NCBI GenBank assembly: GCA_963731285.1
Contig: CAVSUR010000002.1
Coordinates: 62,001 to 126,000 of the forward strand
Direction: 5' to 3'
Length of the DNA: 64,000 nucleotides
From: CAVSUR01 sp963731285
GTDB taxonomy: Bacteria; Actinomycetota; Actinomycetes; Streptosporangiales; Streptosporangiaceae
Shown: positions 23,807-31,954 of the stretch, one piece after another
How the letters are laid out: each line of letters opens with the position of its first letter
Numbering within the stretch: the stretch's first letter is position 1
The notes under the pieces: generated by a model
The model's database searches: none
What the model saw: the letters and a program-made list of their open reading frames with translations, nothing else
Told to the model about the DNA's origin: nothing
Program-made: the position numbers and the translations under genes

Positions 23807-25645
23807 TTACTGGGTGGTGGCGGTCAGCTGGCGGGCCCGCTGCCCCTGGGTGATCAGGTTCAGCGCGAGCACGGCTCCGACTCCCTCGCCCGCCCGCAGC
23901 CTCAGGTCCAGCAGGGCCTCCAGCCCCAGCTCGCTGAGGACCCGCAGGTGGGCCGGCTCAGCGCTGAGGTGGCCGGCGATCAGGTGGGCCTGGACCTCGG
24001 GCCGGTGCCGCACCGCGACCAGCGCGCTGACGCTGGTCAGCAGGCCGTCCAGCACTACGATGCCGCCCGCGCTGGCCGCACCGAGGCAGACGCCGGTCAG
24101 CAGTGCCTGCTCAGGGCCGCCAAGGCCGGCGATCAGGTCCGTGATCTCGCCACCGGATAGCTGGCCGGGCGGCGGGATCCGGCCGGCCATCCGGGCCAGT
24201 GCCTGCGTCACGACGAGCTGCTTGCGGGCCACGATAGCCGAGTCGCTACCCGCGCCGCGGCCCACGGCCTCGTCCGCGGGCAGGCGCAGCAGGGCGGCGG
24301 CGAGCGCGGCGGCGACGGTGGTGTTGCCGATGCCGACCTCGCCCAGGGCGACCGGGCCGTCCGCGGCCAGCTCACGGCCCAGCCGCTCGCCGTCGGCCAG
24401 CAGCGCGGTCACCGCGCCCGGCTCGAGCGCGTCAGCCGCGGCCAGGTCACCGCGCGCACCGGGCGGCCGCAGCGCCCGCCAGCCGTCCGGCGTCGCACCG
24501 CCGATGCCGCAGTCGGCCAGAACGAGCTGCAGCCCGGCGGCGGCGGTCATCGCCGCGCCCTGCCCGGTGCCCGCCGCGAGCGCGAGCGCCACCAGCCGGG
24601 TGGTGCTGGCCGGAAAGGCGCTGACCCCGAGCTCAGCGACGGGATGGTCGGCTGCGGCTATGACCAGCGTCCCGCCGGGACCGGGCGCGGTGACGGACTC
24701 GGCCCTGACGATGGTGTCGCCGAGGAGGCCCAGGGATCCGGGCGCGGCCAGCAGGCGATCCTCACGGTCGCGGGCGGCGACCCGCGCGGTGGCCGACGGC
24801 ATACTGCGCTGGCCTGCGGGCGGTACGCCGGACTCGGCCGACCCGTCCGCCGGCTCGGTCGCAGGCCCGGCGTACCGGTCGTGGGGCCCGGCGGACAGTC
24901 CCGAAGGCTCGTCAGGTCGGCGCGGCGGCTCGGCCGGTCGGCGCGCAGGCTCGGCGGCGGGGCCGGCCGACCGGTCGGCAGGCGGGGGCGGGGCCGCCGC
25001 GTCCGGCCACTGGTCGCGCGCCACCACATCGGACAGGGGCAGCCGCCGGGACCAGCCGTGCCGCTCCAGACCCGGCGCGGGCGGCAGCTCGTCAGGCCAG
25101 CCCAGGCACAGCCAGCCGAGGGTGACGACTCCCTCGGGCAGCCGCAGCAAGGCGGCCAGTTCGCCGGGATCGAACAGGGTGACCCAGCCGAGCCCGAGGC
25201 CCCGGGAGCGGGCGGCCAGCCAGATGTTCTCGATCGCGCAGGCGCACGACCACAGGTCGGTGTCGGGGAAGGTAGCGCGGCCCAGCACGCCGGCCGGGCG
25301 GGCCCGGCGGTCGCAGCAGACGACGACCCCGACCGGCGCCTCACGGATTCCCTCCAGCTGCAGACTGCGGAGCTGGCGCGCGCTGTGAGGATCAAGCTGC
25401 TGAGCCTGCGCCAGCCGGGCCCGGTCCGCCATCACCGCTGCGCTGGCCCGCAGCCGCGGGTCAGTTACCACGATGAACCGCCATGGCTGGGAATGCCCGA
25501 CGCTGGGCGCCGCATGCCCAGCGGCCAGCAGCTCGGCCAGGATGTCCTCGCCCACCGGGTCAGGCCGGAACCGGCGGATGTCCCGGCGCGCCGCAATGAT
25601 CTCGGCCAGCGCGGCCCGCGCAGTGTCCGGGAACGCCCAGCTCAT
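23807..25645 (-). CDS. Fused 5,6-dimethylbenzimidazole synthase (BluB) and NaMN:DMB phosphoribosyltransferase (CobT)
   Basis: The 612-residue protein combines two successive steps of the lower-ligand branch of cobalamin synthesis. Residues about 1-215 are BluB, a flavin-destructase of the nitroreductase fold (ARRDIRRFRPDPVGEDILAE, AAPSVGHSQPWRFIVV, LWSCACAIENIWLAARS, GLGLGWVTLFDP). A Pro/Ala-rich linker covers about 215-300. Residues about 300-612 are CobT: GEVGIGNTTVAAALAAAL, DEAVGRGAGSD and LRAGEGVGAVLALNLITQ with the family catalytic Glu. BluB makes dimethylbenzimidazole from FMNH2 and CobT attaches ribose phosphate. ATG 25645 gives a family-like start but lacks a clear ribosome binding site; an upstream in-frame GTG near 25749 cannot be ruled out. 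A cobalamin riboswitch candidate lies upstream. Confidence 0.9.
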   Translation of the reverse strand: MSWAFPDTARAALAEIIAARRDIRRFRPDPVGEDILAELLAAGHAAPSVGHSQPWRFIVVTDPRLRASAAVMADRARLAQAQQLDPHSARQLRSLQLEGIREAPVGVVVCCDRRARPAGVLGRATFPDTDLWSCACAIENIWLAARSRGLGLGWVTLFDPGELAALLRLPEGVVTLGWLCLGWPDELPPAPGLERHGWSRRLPLSDVVARDQWPDAAAPPPPADRSAGPAAEPARRPAEPPRRPDEPSGLSAGPHDRYAGPATEPADGSAESGVPPAGQRSMPSATARVAARDREDRLLAAPGSLGLLGDTIVRAESVTAPGPGGTLVIAAADHPVAELGVSAFPASTTRLVALALAAGTGQGAAMTAAAGLQLVLADCGIGGATPDGWRALRPPGARGDLAAADALEPGAVTALLADGERLGRELAADGPVALGEVGIGNTTVAAALAAALLRLPADEAVGRGAGSDSAIVARKQLVVTQALARMAGRIPPPGQLSGGEITDLIAGLGGPEQALLTGVCLGAASAGGIVVLDGLLTSVSALVAVRHRPEVQAHLIAGHLSAEPAHLRVLSELGLEALLDLRLRAGEGVGAVLALNLITQGQRARQLTATTQ

Positions 25646-25799
25646 CGGGTCAGCGGCCCGCTCGGCGCTGCTGCTGGCGTCACCGATCAGCGGCCGGGGC
25701 CGGGGCCAGGTGCTGGTTTCCTCGCTGCTTGCTGCGCGCTGCCGCGACACCCCACCGGCCTTTCGCTCGGGTCCTGCGGCGAGCGTATCCCGGGACGCC

Positions 25800-25925
25800 G
25801 CCACCACGGACGCTGGCATGATCGTGGCGGCTCTGTCGCTCCTGGCGGAGGACCCGGTCATCATGGAACGGGCCCGCTGCGGCTGCCAGCCAATTCCCAT
25901 CTTGCTCACAGCAATACCGCCGGGC
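25800..25925 (-). promoter_or_regulatory. Candidate cobalamin riboswitch
   Basis: On the minus strand, upstream of the BluB-CobT gene, CTGTGAGCAAGATGGGAA (about 25910-25893) resembles the 5' conserved part of cobalamin riboswitches. It is followed by a small GC hairpin (GGCTGGCAGCC), GCGGGCCCG, ATGACCGGG and GAGCGACAGAGCC with a downstream ATGCC, in the order in which actinobacterial riboswitches carry corresponding elements. The canonical B12 box is degenerate. The gene it would control makes the cobalamin lower ligand, which supports the call. A covariance-model search is needed. Confidence 0.45.
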
Positions 25926-25946
25926 GGTGGCGATATGGTCCCGGCC

Positions 25947-27567
25947 ATGCAAGCAGTGGCGGAACCCGGCCGGCTGATCGACGGGCGGTACCGCCTGCAG
26001 GGGCCGGCCAGGCGCGGCGCGGCGGGCGGTCTCAGGCTGGGCCGGGACGAATTGCTGCAGCGCGCCGTGGTCATCAGGGAAATCCGTGCGGTGGCGGCGG
26101 CTGGCCTGGGCGCCCCCACCGCCCCGGCGGCGGCAGGCTGGGCCGAGGCGGGTTACCGGTGGATGCGGCGTGAGGCGCAGGCCGCGGCGCGGCTGAATCA
26201 TCCCGGCATCGTGCGGATCTTCGACGTGGCGGAGCAGACGGGCTGCTGCGGATGGTGATGGAGCTGGTCCCCGGCCGCTCGCTGGACCGGGTCATCACCG
26301 AGGACGGGCCGCTCCCCCCGGTGCAGGCCGCCTGGATGGCCAGCAGCCTGCTTGGCCCTCTGGCCGCCGCGCACGCCGCAGGCGTCCTGCACCGTGGCGT
26401 CGCGCCGGCCCGCGTGCTCATCTCCCCGGAACGCCGGGCCCCGGACCGCGTCGTGCTGACCGGCTTCGGGATGGCGTCACCCGGCGGTGGCCCGGGGCAG
26501 CCGCGGGCGGGATGGTGCCGGGCACGCCCGGATTCACCGCGCCAGAGCTGTTCCGGGCGAGACGGCCACGCCGGCTTCGGACCTGTGGTCGCTCGGCGCC
26601 ACGCTGTACGCGGCGGCGGAGGGACACAGCCCGTATCTGCACTCCGGCGGCCCGCCGTTCTCACCGCGGGTGACGCCGCTGCCGGTGAGGCCGCCGGGGG
26701 CTCGCCACGTGCGCCGTCGGCCGGTCTGCTGGGGCCGGCCATCGAGGCGCTGCTGCGGCCCGATCCAGCGCAGCGGCCCGATCCAGCGGCCGCGGCCCGC
26801 CTGCTGGACGAAGCGCTGGCCGGGGCGCGGTCCGGTCCGGAACCGCCATCGGCATCGGCCGGCTCGGTTAACCGGCCGCGGGCCAGCGGCTCGCCGGCTG
26901 TGACCGCATGCCCGCCCCGGCGCCGCGGGGCCGCGCCGGGGCGGGCGGCCGGCCCGGCGCCGGCTGATCGCGCTCACGGCGGCGGCCGGCTTCTTCGCCG
27001 CCGGTATGGCCGGCTGGTGGGTGCTCGCCCGGACTGGCAGCGCCAGTCCAGCCGGCGCCTGGCGGTCCCGGTCCCGGCACCGCGCCCGCTCTTTCCCCCG
27101 CACCGCCCGGTTACCAGTGGTTCACCGTCCTGGCGGCCACCCTCGGTACCACGGCCGGATTCCGGATCGCGGTGCCCGGCTCCTGGCAGCTCAGCCGCAA
27201 CGGCCTGGTGACAACGCTGCATGCCGCGGGCGGTGCTGCCATTACCGTCGATCTCAGCGCGTTCCGGTTTGCCGATCCGGCGCGGCAGGCCCGGTTCGAG
27301 GCATCGACGGCTGCCGCGGACGGCGAGTATCCCGGCTATGGCCAGATCTTCGTGCGGGCTGGTGCCTTCCGCGGCAGCCGGGCGGGCTGGTGGCGGTCCG
27401 GCTGGCGGGACGGCAGCTCGGGCCGAGCCGGAACGCTCGAGGTGTTCTGCCTGGCGCCGGCTCCGGCGGGAACGCAGCCGTACGCCCTCGCGGTAACCGG
27501 CCCGGTCCGGGATTTCCCGCCGCCGAGGCGGTGCCCGGCCGCGCCATGCAGACCTTCCAGCCGCTAG
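25947..27567 (+). pseudogene. Decayed membrane-linked Ser/Thr protein kinase-like gene
   Basis: The recognisable order is that of an actinobacterial kinase: DGRYRLQGPARRG at the N-terminus, REAQAAARLNHPGIVRIFDV, VMELVPGRSLDRVI, HRGVAPARVLI, TPGFTAPELF, ASDLWSLGATLYAAAEGHSP, one membrane helix (ALTAAAGFFAAGMAGWWVLA) and an extracytoplasmic domain (GFRIAVPGSWQLSRNGL). These pieces lie in different frames, with shifts near 26240, 26500, 26555, 26670, 26930 and 27080. Even without the shifts the kinase motifs are lost: HRD is HRG, the catalytic-loop Lys and Asn are Ala and Arg, and DFG is replaced (LTGFG). It was therefore a pseudokinase before or during decay. The start could also be ATG 25935. 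Confidence 0.8.
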
Positions 27568-27571
27568 CGGG

Positions 27572-28267
27572 CTAGTACCAGCTGTGCGCCTGCCAGAACC
27601 CCCAGGCACCGCACGGGGTTCCGTACACCGACTTGATATAGCCCAGGCCCCAGCGGATCTGGGTCGCCGGGTTAGTAGCCCAGTCCGCGCCTGCGCTGGC
27701 CATCTTGGAACCGGGCAGCGCCTGCGGGATGCCGTAGGCGCCGCTGGCGTTCTCCGCCTGGTAATTCCAGCCGCTCTCCCGCATCCACATCTGATACAGG
27801 CAGCTGTACTGGGTCTTCGGGTCGAACCCGAAGGACGGCAGCATGTTGTAGGCGATCGACTCGGCGCTGCCGGGGTTCGGCGCGGGCATGCTCGCGCCGG
27901 GTGCGGCCCCGGAAACTCCGGCCGCGGCCGCGGCCGGGACGGCGGCACCGCCCGCGCTTACCGGGTTCGAGGCCACCTTGGGCGCGCCGACCAGGTTCAT
28001 CGTGCGGGATGCGGAGTCCAGGATCAGATGCTGGCGCTCACGCTCGAGCAGGGCGGCCGAGTGGCTGACCGAGATGGCCGCCGCGGCCTCGGCGACCGGG
28101 TCATAGCGGGAGGTGCCGAAACCGTGGACAGCGAACAGGGCACCCGATGCGATGGCGATGACCGCTGCGACGGAGGTGGCAAAGAAGACGCCTACCCGCC
28201 GCCGCGCCCGGCGCCTGGGAGCCGGCCGTCTCCGGTGCTGTGACAATGCGGTCCTTCCGTCGGCCAT
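27572..28267 (-). CDS. Exported lytic transglycosylase-like protein
   Basis: The 231-residue protein has an Arg-rich cytoplasmic start, one membrane/signal segment (about residues 24-46, VGVFFATSVAAVIAIASGAL), an Ala/Ser-rich linker and a C-terminal domain (about 150-231). That domain has WMRESGWNYQAENASGAYGI, PQALPGSKMASAG, ATQIRWGLGYIKSVYG and CGAWGFWQAHSWY. This is the short transglycosylase-like domain of actinobacterial cell-wall proteins; the Glu in MRESGW is the expected catalytic acid. It would act on peptidoglycan outside the membrane. It is convergent with the decayed kinase gene, with a four-base gap. Confidence 0.88.
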   Translation of the reverse strand: MADGRTALSQHRRRPAPRRRARRRVGVFFATSVAAVIAIASGALFAVHGFGTSRYDPVAEAAAAISVSHSAALLERERQHLILDSASRTMNLVGAPKVASNPVSAGGAAVPAAAAAGVSGAAPGASMPAPNPGSAESIAYNMLPSFGFDPKTQYSCLYQMWMRESGWNYQAENASGAYGIPQALPGSKMASAGADWATNPATQIRWGLGYIKSVYGTPCGAWGFWQAHSWY

Positions 28268-28581
28268 GCGCGCCGGGCGGAATGCCCAGACGCACAGACC
28301 GCTGCGGTACAGGGCAGCGAGCTGTAACGGCCGGGACACGCGTGGCGGAAGCCGTTCCTGAGTTGGGAGCGGCGGCCGGGGCCGTTGGGTCCGCGTGCCG
28401 TCGCCGCACAACGTTGCCAGAACTCAGGGGCTCGACCAAGCGCTTCCGCAGAAAAAGTCGCCGTGCCGCCCGCAGAGCCGGTATCGCCCTGGTCACATTT
28501 TGGCGATGGGTATCGTAACGATCACGAGTCGTAACCTCCTTGCCGCGGCGGCCCTGGCCGCACGCGCCCGGCAGCCTGCCG

Positions 28582-28801
28582 GACATCATCACAGCCCCGT
28601 TCCTGCACTTCAGCTGGACCCATATCGAGGGCAACTCGGGCCCGCTGTTCATCTTCGGCTTTCTCGCCGCCTACCGCGGGCGCAAAATTCGCGGGGGTCT
28701 CCGTGCTGGTCATCGTGACCAGCGGGCTCGCCGCGTGGTTCACCGAGAGTTCCGGGCCGCGCGCTGACCTGCATCGCAAGCTTGACGATCTCGGCCGGTA
28801 G
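28582..28801 (+). pseudogene. Rhomboid protease remnant
   Basis: DIITAPFLHFSWTHIEGNSG, PLFIFGFLAAYRG and, after a frameshift near 28685, KFAGVSVLVIVTSGLAAWFT match the first helices of actinobacterial rhomboid-family membrane proteases. The catalytic GxSG helix and everything after it are absent. The rest of the gap 28268-28581 shows no gene. A functional protein cannot be made. Confidence 0.7.
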
Positions 28802-28820
28802 CCCGGCCAGCCAGCCAGGA

Positions 28821-29444
28821 TCACCCGGCTTCTGGGCCGGCCTTCGGCGGCTGGCCTTCGCGCAGCCTGAGGTGGCGCTCGATTGCGGCCAGCCTGGCGT
28901 CGATGGAGGCCAGCCGGGATTCGACGGAGGACACCAGCGAGGCGAGATCCCCGGCGCGGCCCAGGCCGGGAATCCGGGCGGGCCTCGGCACAGCCGCCGG
29001 GCCGGGCTCCGGCGCCTCCCGGATCAGCTGCTGACGGATCTCGGCCAGGTCCGCGCCAAGCCTGGTCAGCACCTGCGCGCCGACCCCTTCCGGCTCGCCG
29101 ATCAGGCTGAGCAGGAGATGCTCGGTGCCGATGTGGTTATGGCCGAGGCGCAGCGCTTCCCGCAGTGACTGCTCCAGCACTGTCTTGACCCGCGGCGTGA
29201 ACGGAATGTGCCCCGTTTGCGGCCACTCTCCCTGACCGGTGCCGACGACCTCGGTGACCTGCTCGCGCGCCGCCTCCAGGGTGATGCCCCGGGTCCGCAG
29301 AGCCCGGGCGGCGAGCCCGTCCCGCTCGCCGGTCAGCCCGAGCAGGAGATGCTCGGTGCCGAGGTAATTGTGATGCAGCCTCCTGGCTTCCTCCTGAGCC
29401 AGGACTACCACCCGCCGGGCCTGGTCGGTGAATCGCTCGAACAT
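28821..29444 (-). CDS. Free-standing Clp N-terminal (repeat) domain protein
   Basis: The 207-residue protein contains two Clp_N repeats: MFERFTDQARRVVVLAQEEA ... HHNYLGTEHLLLGL (about 1-70) and FTPRVKTVLEQSLREALRLG ... HNHIGTEHLLLSL (about 80-145). A Pro-rich spacer and a C-terminal coiled-coil-like segment (LASLVSSVESRLASIDARLA) follow. ClpC carries the same N-domain before two AAA+ modules; those are absent here. Such stand-alone domains resemble adaptor or decoy proteins that bind the Clp machinery or its substrates, but the role is inferred. Confidence 0.85.
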   Translation of the reverse strand: MFERFTDQARRVVVLAQEEARRLHHNYLGTEHLLLGLTGERDGLAARALRTRGITLEAAREQVTEVVGTGQGEWPQTGHIPFTPRVKTVLEQSLREALRLGHNHIGTEHLLLSLIGEPEGVGAQVLTRLGADLAEIRQQLIREAPEPGPAAVPRPARIPGLGRAGDLASLVSSVESRLASIDARLAAIERHLRLREGQPPKAGPEAG

Positions 29445-29509
29445 CTCGTGGCTCCGCTCGCCGCTGCCGGTTCTTTTATAGTGCGCCCGCGCTGTACCGG
29501 CTGCACCCT

Positions 29510-29800
29510 CCTACGCGGTGTCGGCAGGCTCGCTGGCGCTGAACCGCCCGGGAAAAGCAGCCGGAGCGCGAACCGGGCCGGCCCGGGCTGCGGGGCATCC
29601 GGCAGGAGGTTCTCGCGGGCCTGTCGTTCGTCGCCCGGCACCCGATCCTGCGCAAGATCGCGGCCTGCGCCCGCTCGGGCCGGTCCTGGCCGTGCGGGTC
29701 ACGATCGTGACCGGCACGACCGGGTCTGTCACCGCCGGGCTGCTGGTGCTGTTCTCCCCGCCGCGGACCATGCGCGATATCCTGGCGGCCGGCCCCGCCG
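29510..29800 (+). pseudogene. MFS transporter remnant
   Basis: Short pieces in different frames resemble an actinobacterial major facilitator: YAVSAGSLALNR, GIRQEVLAGLSFVARHPILR (cytoplasmic loop between the halves) and VTAGLLVLFSPPRTMRDIL (C-terminal end). Most membrane helices between them are missing, so this is an internally deleted remnant. It lies between the Clp N-domain gene and the FkbM gene. Confidence 0.55.
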
Positions 29801-29826
29801 TCCTGAGCGCCCGGGCGGCCCTGGCG

Positions 29827-30672
29827 TCAGGGCGCGGCCGGCGCCTGGCGCGGGCGGCCGGGGCCGTGACCGCCGGACGGCCGGAACAGGTAGTTGCGAG
29901 TCTGGGGGGTGACGCTGGCTGCCGGGTGCCAGCCGTGCCGCCAGGTGTGCATTGTGTAGCCGCGGTCGCGGAGCCAGCTGACGATGTCCTGCGGGGAGCG
30001 GCCGAACCGGGCCGTGTGACGCGACTCGATCTCTACCAGCAGATACGGCGCGAACTTCTCGATGACGCCGCGGCCGCCTTCGAGCACACCCAGCTCGGCC
30101 CCTTCCACGTCGATTTTGATGAAATCCAGCCGGGTCAGGGCCGCCTGCTCGCACAGGCCATCCAGCGTCTGGACCGCCACGTCCACGGACATCTGGCCGG
30201 CGAACTCGGCGTTCGACCCGAGCCCCTTGCTCTGGCCGGCCAGGAAGGAACGGCCGGTAACCGGCCCGTACCGGCCGACCGGGACGCTCATGACCCCGGT
30301 GCCCGGCTCGTGGCCGAGGGCCACCAGATGGCGGCGGACGTTGGGCCCTTCGGCAGCGCGCAGCACGCGGGACCAGACCGGGTGGGCAAACGACAGCGGC
30401 TCGATGCTGTGCACCTCCCCCGCCGGGCCGGCCAGCCGGGACAGCGCCAGCGTGTACAGGCCGGCCGCTGCTCCCACGTCCACGCAGATGCTGCCGGGGC
30501 TGACCAGGCTGGACAGGCCCAGCATCTCCGCTTCCAGGTACCTGGTCCAGCGGGCCAGCAGCAGGATCGCTGACACCGTGAGACCGGCCCGGACTGCCGT
30601 GCCCGGCGAGGCGAGATCAGGCCGGCGTGCGTGACCGCCTGTTATCCGGCTCGTCGGCCCCGGTTTCTTCAT
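29827..30672 (-). CDS. FkbM-family methyltransferase
   Basis: The 281-residue protein has the FkbM pattern: GSICVDVGAAAGLYTLALSR (SAM motif, near residue 60), VHSIEPLSFAHPVW, VQTLDGLCEQAALTRLDFIK, IDVEGAELGVLEGG and YLLVEIESRH. Members methylate hydroxyl groups of natural products, sugars or lipids. A hydrophobic segment at about 30-45 might attach it to the membrane. ATG 30672 is preferred because GGGGAG lies upstream of it; a GTG at 30714 is in frame. The C-terminus is Pro/Arg-rich. Confidence 0.85.
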   Translation of the reverse strand: MKKPGPTSRITGGHARRPDLASPGTAVRAGLTVSAILLLARWTRYLEAEMLGLSSLVSPGSICVDVGAAAGLYTLALSRLAGPAGEVHSIEPLSFAHPVWSRVLRAAEGPNVRRHLVALGHEPGTGVMSVPVGRYGPVTGRSFLAGQSKGLGSNAEFAGQMSVDVAVQTLDGLCEQAALTRLDFIKIDVEGAELGVLEGGRGVIEKFAPYLLVEIESRHTARFGRSPQDIVSWLRDRGYTMHTWRHGWHPAASVTPQTRNYLFRPSGGHGPGRPRQAPAAP

Positions 30673-30817
30673 TGCTCCCCTATACGCCGTAACCCGCCCA
30701 CAGAACCTAACCACGAACCGGCGCGCCGGTCTGCGCCAACGCGCGGCAGCAGGGTGCGGCAGCCGCCTGCGCGCAGCTCGGCGGCCGATCGCGCCGGACT
30801 GCCGCAGGCCCGCCAGC

Positions 30818-31954
30818 CTATTGGCCGGCGGGCTGGGAGTCGCCGGCGGCGGCCAGCCGCTCGCGCTGCGGAACCACCACGTACTTCGGGTCCCGGGTGG
30901 ACTCCACGCCGGCGCTGAACGTGCCGAAACGCTGCAGCGCGCTGCCGCCGAGCAGGGCCAGCCCGGATGCGGCGGCAGCCAGCCTGCTGCGCCGGGCCAG
31001 GGTCATCGCGCCGGCCGTGCCGGCCACGGTGAGGTATTCCGACCAGCGGCGCAGCCGGTGCGCGGACCCGGTGCGGTAGGCCTGCGCGGGGAGGCCGGGG
31101 CGCCGGTCGCGCAGCCGGGAGCCGATCAGCTCGGTCACGGCCCCGGCCGCGGCGAGCCGCCGGGCGGGGCCCGCCTGCGCCACCGGGGCCGCCAGCAGGC
31201 CCAGGCCGCCGCCGCTGGCCGCCGCCGAGCCGGTGAAGATGAACGGCAGCTCCCGGTATGCGTCATGCCAGGCCGGCACGGCCGTGTGCGCCAGCAGCAC
31301 CGCGGTGTAGGAGGCCACGCCCGGCGCGAACGCCGCGGCCCACAGCCCGGCCGGGCGGCCGGCCGCCTGCAGCAGCCGCGCGGGCAGCGCGCCCCGCAGC
31401 GAGGGCGGCACCAGCTCGGCCGCCGCCGCGATGCCGCTGCCGGGCCCGTATCCGACGAGGATCCAGGTGCCGACGCTCATCGGCGAGGTCGGCTTGAGCA
31501 CGCGCAGCATGTGCAGGAACCGCTCGGGGCGTCCCAGGTCGGCGACCAGCAGGTACATGCTGGCCAGCAGGGCGGCCAGGCCGCCGAGGCGGCCTGCCCG
31601 GCGCAGCGCCTGGCCGGTCAGGTCGGCGCCGGCCGCCAGCAGCGCCGACCCCGCCGACAGGCCGCCGGTGAACAGGTACGCCGGGATGTTCCACTCCCAT
31701 ACCGGGGGCTTGAGCACCGGCCGGCCGTAGTACGACCGGAACTGGGCGCGCGGCACCATCGGCTGCTCGCGGGCGCCTTCACCGGCGCGGCGGCCACCGT
31801 GGTACACCCGGGCGCGCATGTCAGCCGCGCGGGTGTCGCTGCGCGGCTCGCCCAGCAGGCCGTCCCCCGGCCCGGTCACACCGCCGCCGGGTGAGCCCGC
31901 CGGGCCGCCATTGCCGGGCGGCGCGCCGTCGCCGTTCCCGGTATCGCCGCTCAC
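30818..31954 (-). CDS. NrfD/PsrC-type membrane subunit of formate dehydrogenase
   Basis: After a disordered N-terminal region (about residues 1-75) the 378-residue protein has VWEWNIPAYLFTGGLSAGSA, typical of NrfD/PsrC membrane anchors, and then about eight hydrophobic segments (LLASMYLLVADLGRPERFL, AYRELPFIFTGSAAASGGGL and others). It should pass electrons from the iron-sulfur subunit to the quinone pool; no haem ligands are expected in this family. GTG 31954 overlaps the stop of the iron-sulfur subunit as GTGA and has GGAGG upstream. It replaces the cytochrome b subunit found in E. coli formate dehydrogenase N. Confidence 0.88.
   Translation of the reverse strand: MSGDTGNGDGAPPGNGGPAGSPGGGVTGPGDGLLGEPRSDTRAADMRARVYHGGRRAGEGAREQPMVPRAQFRSYYGRPVLKPPVWEWNIPAYLFTGGLSAGSALLAAGADLTGQALRRAGRLGGLAALLASMYLLVADLGRPERFLHMLRVLKPTSPMSVGTWILVGYGPGSGIAAAAELVPPSLRGALPARLLQAAGRPAGLWAAAFAPGVASYTAVLLAHTAVPAWHDAYRELPFIFTGSAAASGGGLGLLAAPVAQAGPARRLAAAGAVTELIGSRLRDRRPGLPAQAYRTGSAHRLRRWSEYLTVAGTAGAMTLARRSRLAAAASGLALLGGSALQRFGTFSAGVESTRDPKYVVVPQRERLAAAGDSQPAGQ

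Noticed and set aside
25947..27567. Functional serine/threonine kinase
   Set aside because: HRD, the catalytic-loop Lys and Asn, and DFG are all altered, and no single frame spans the domain.
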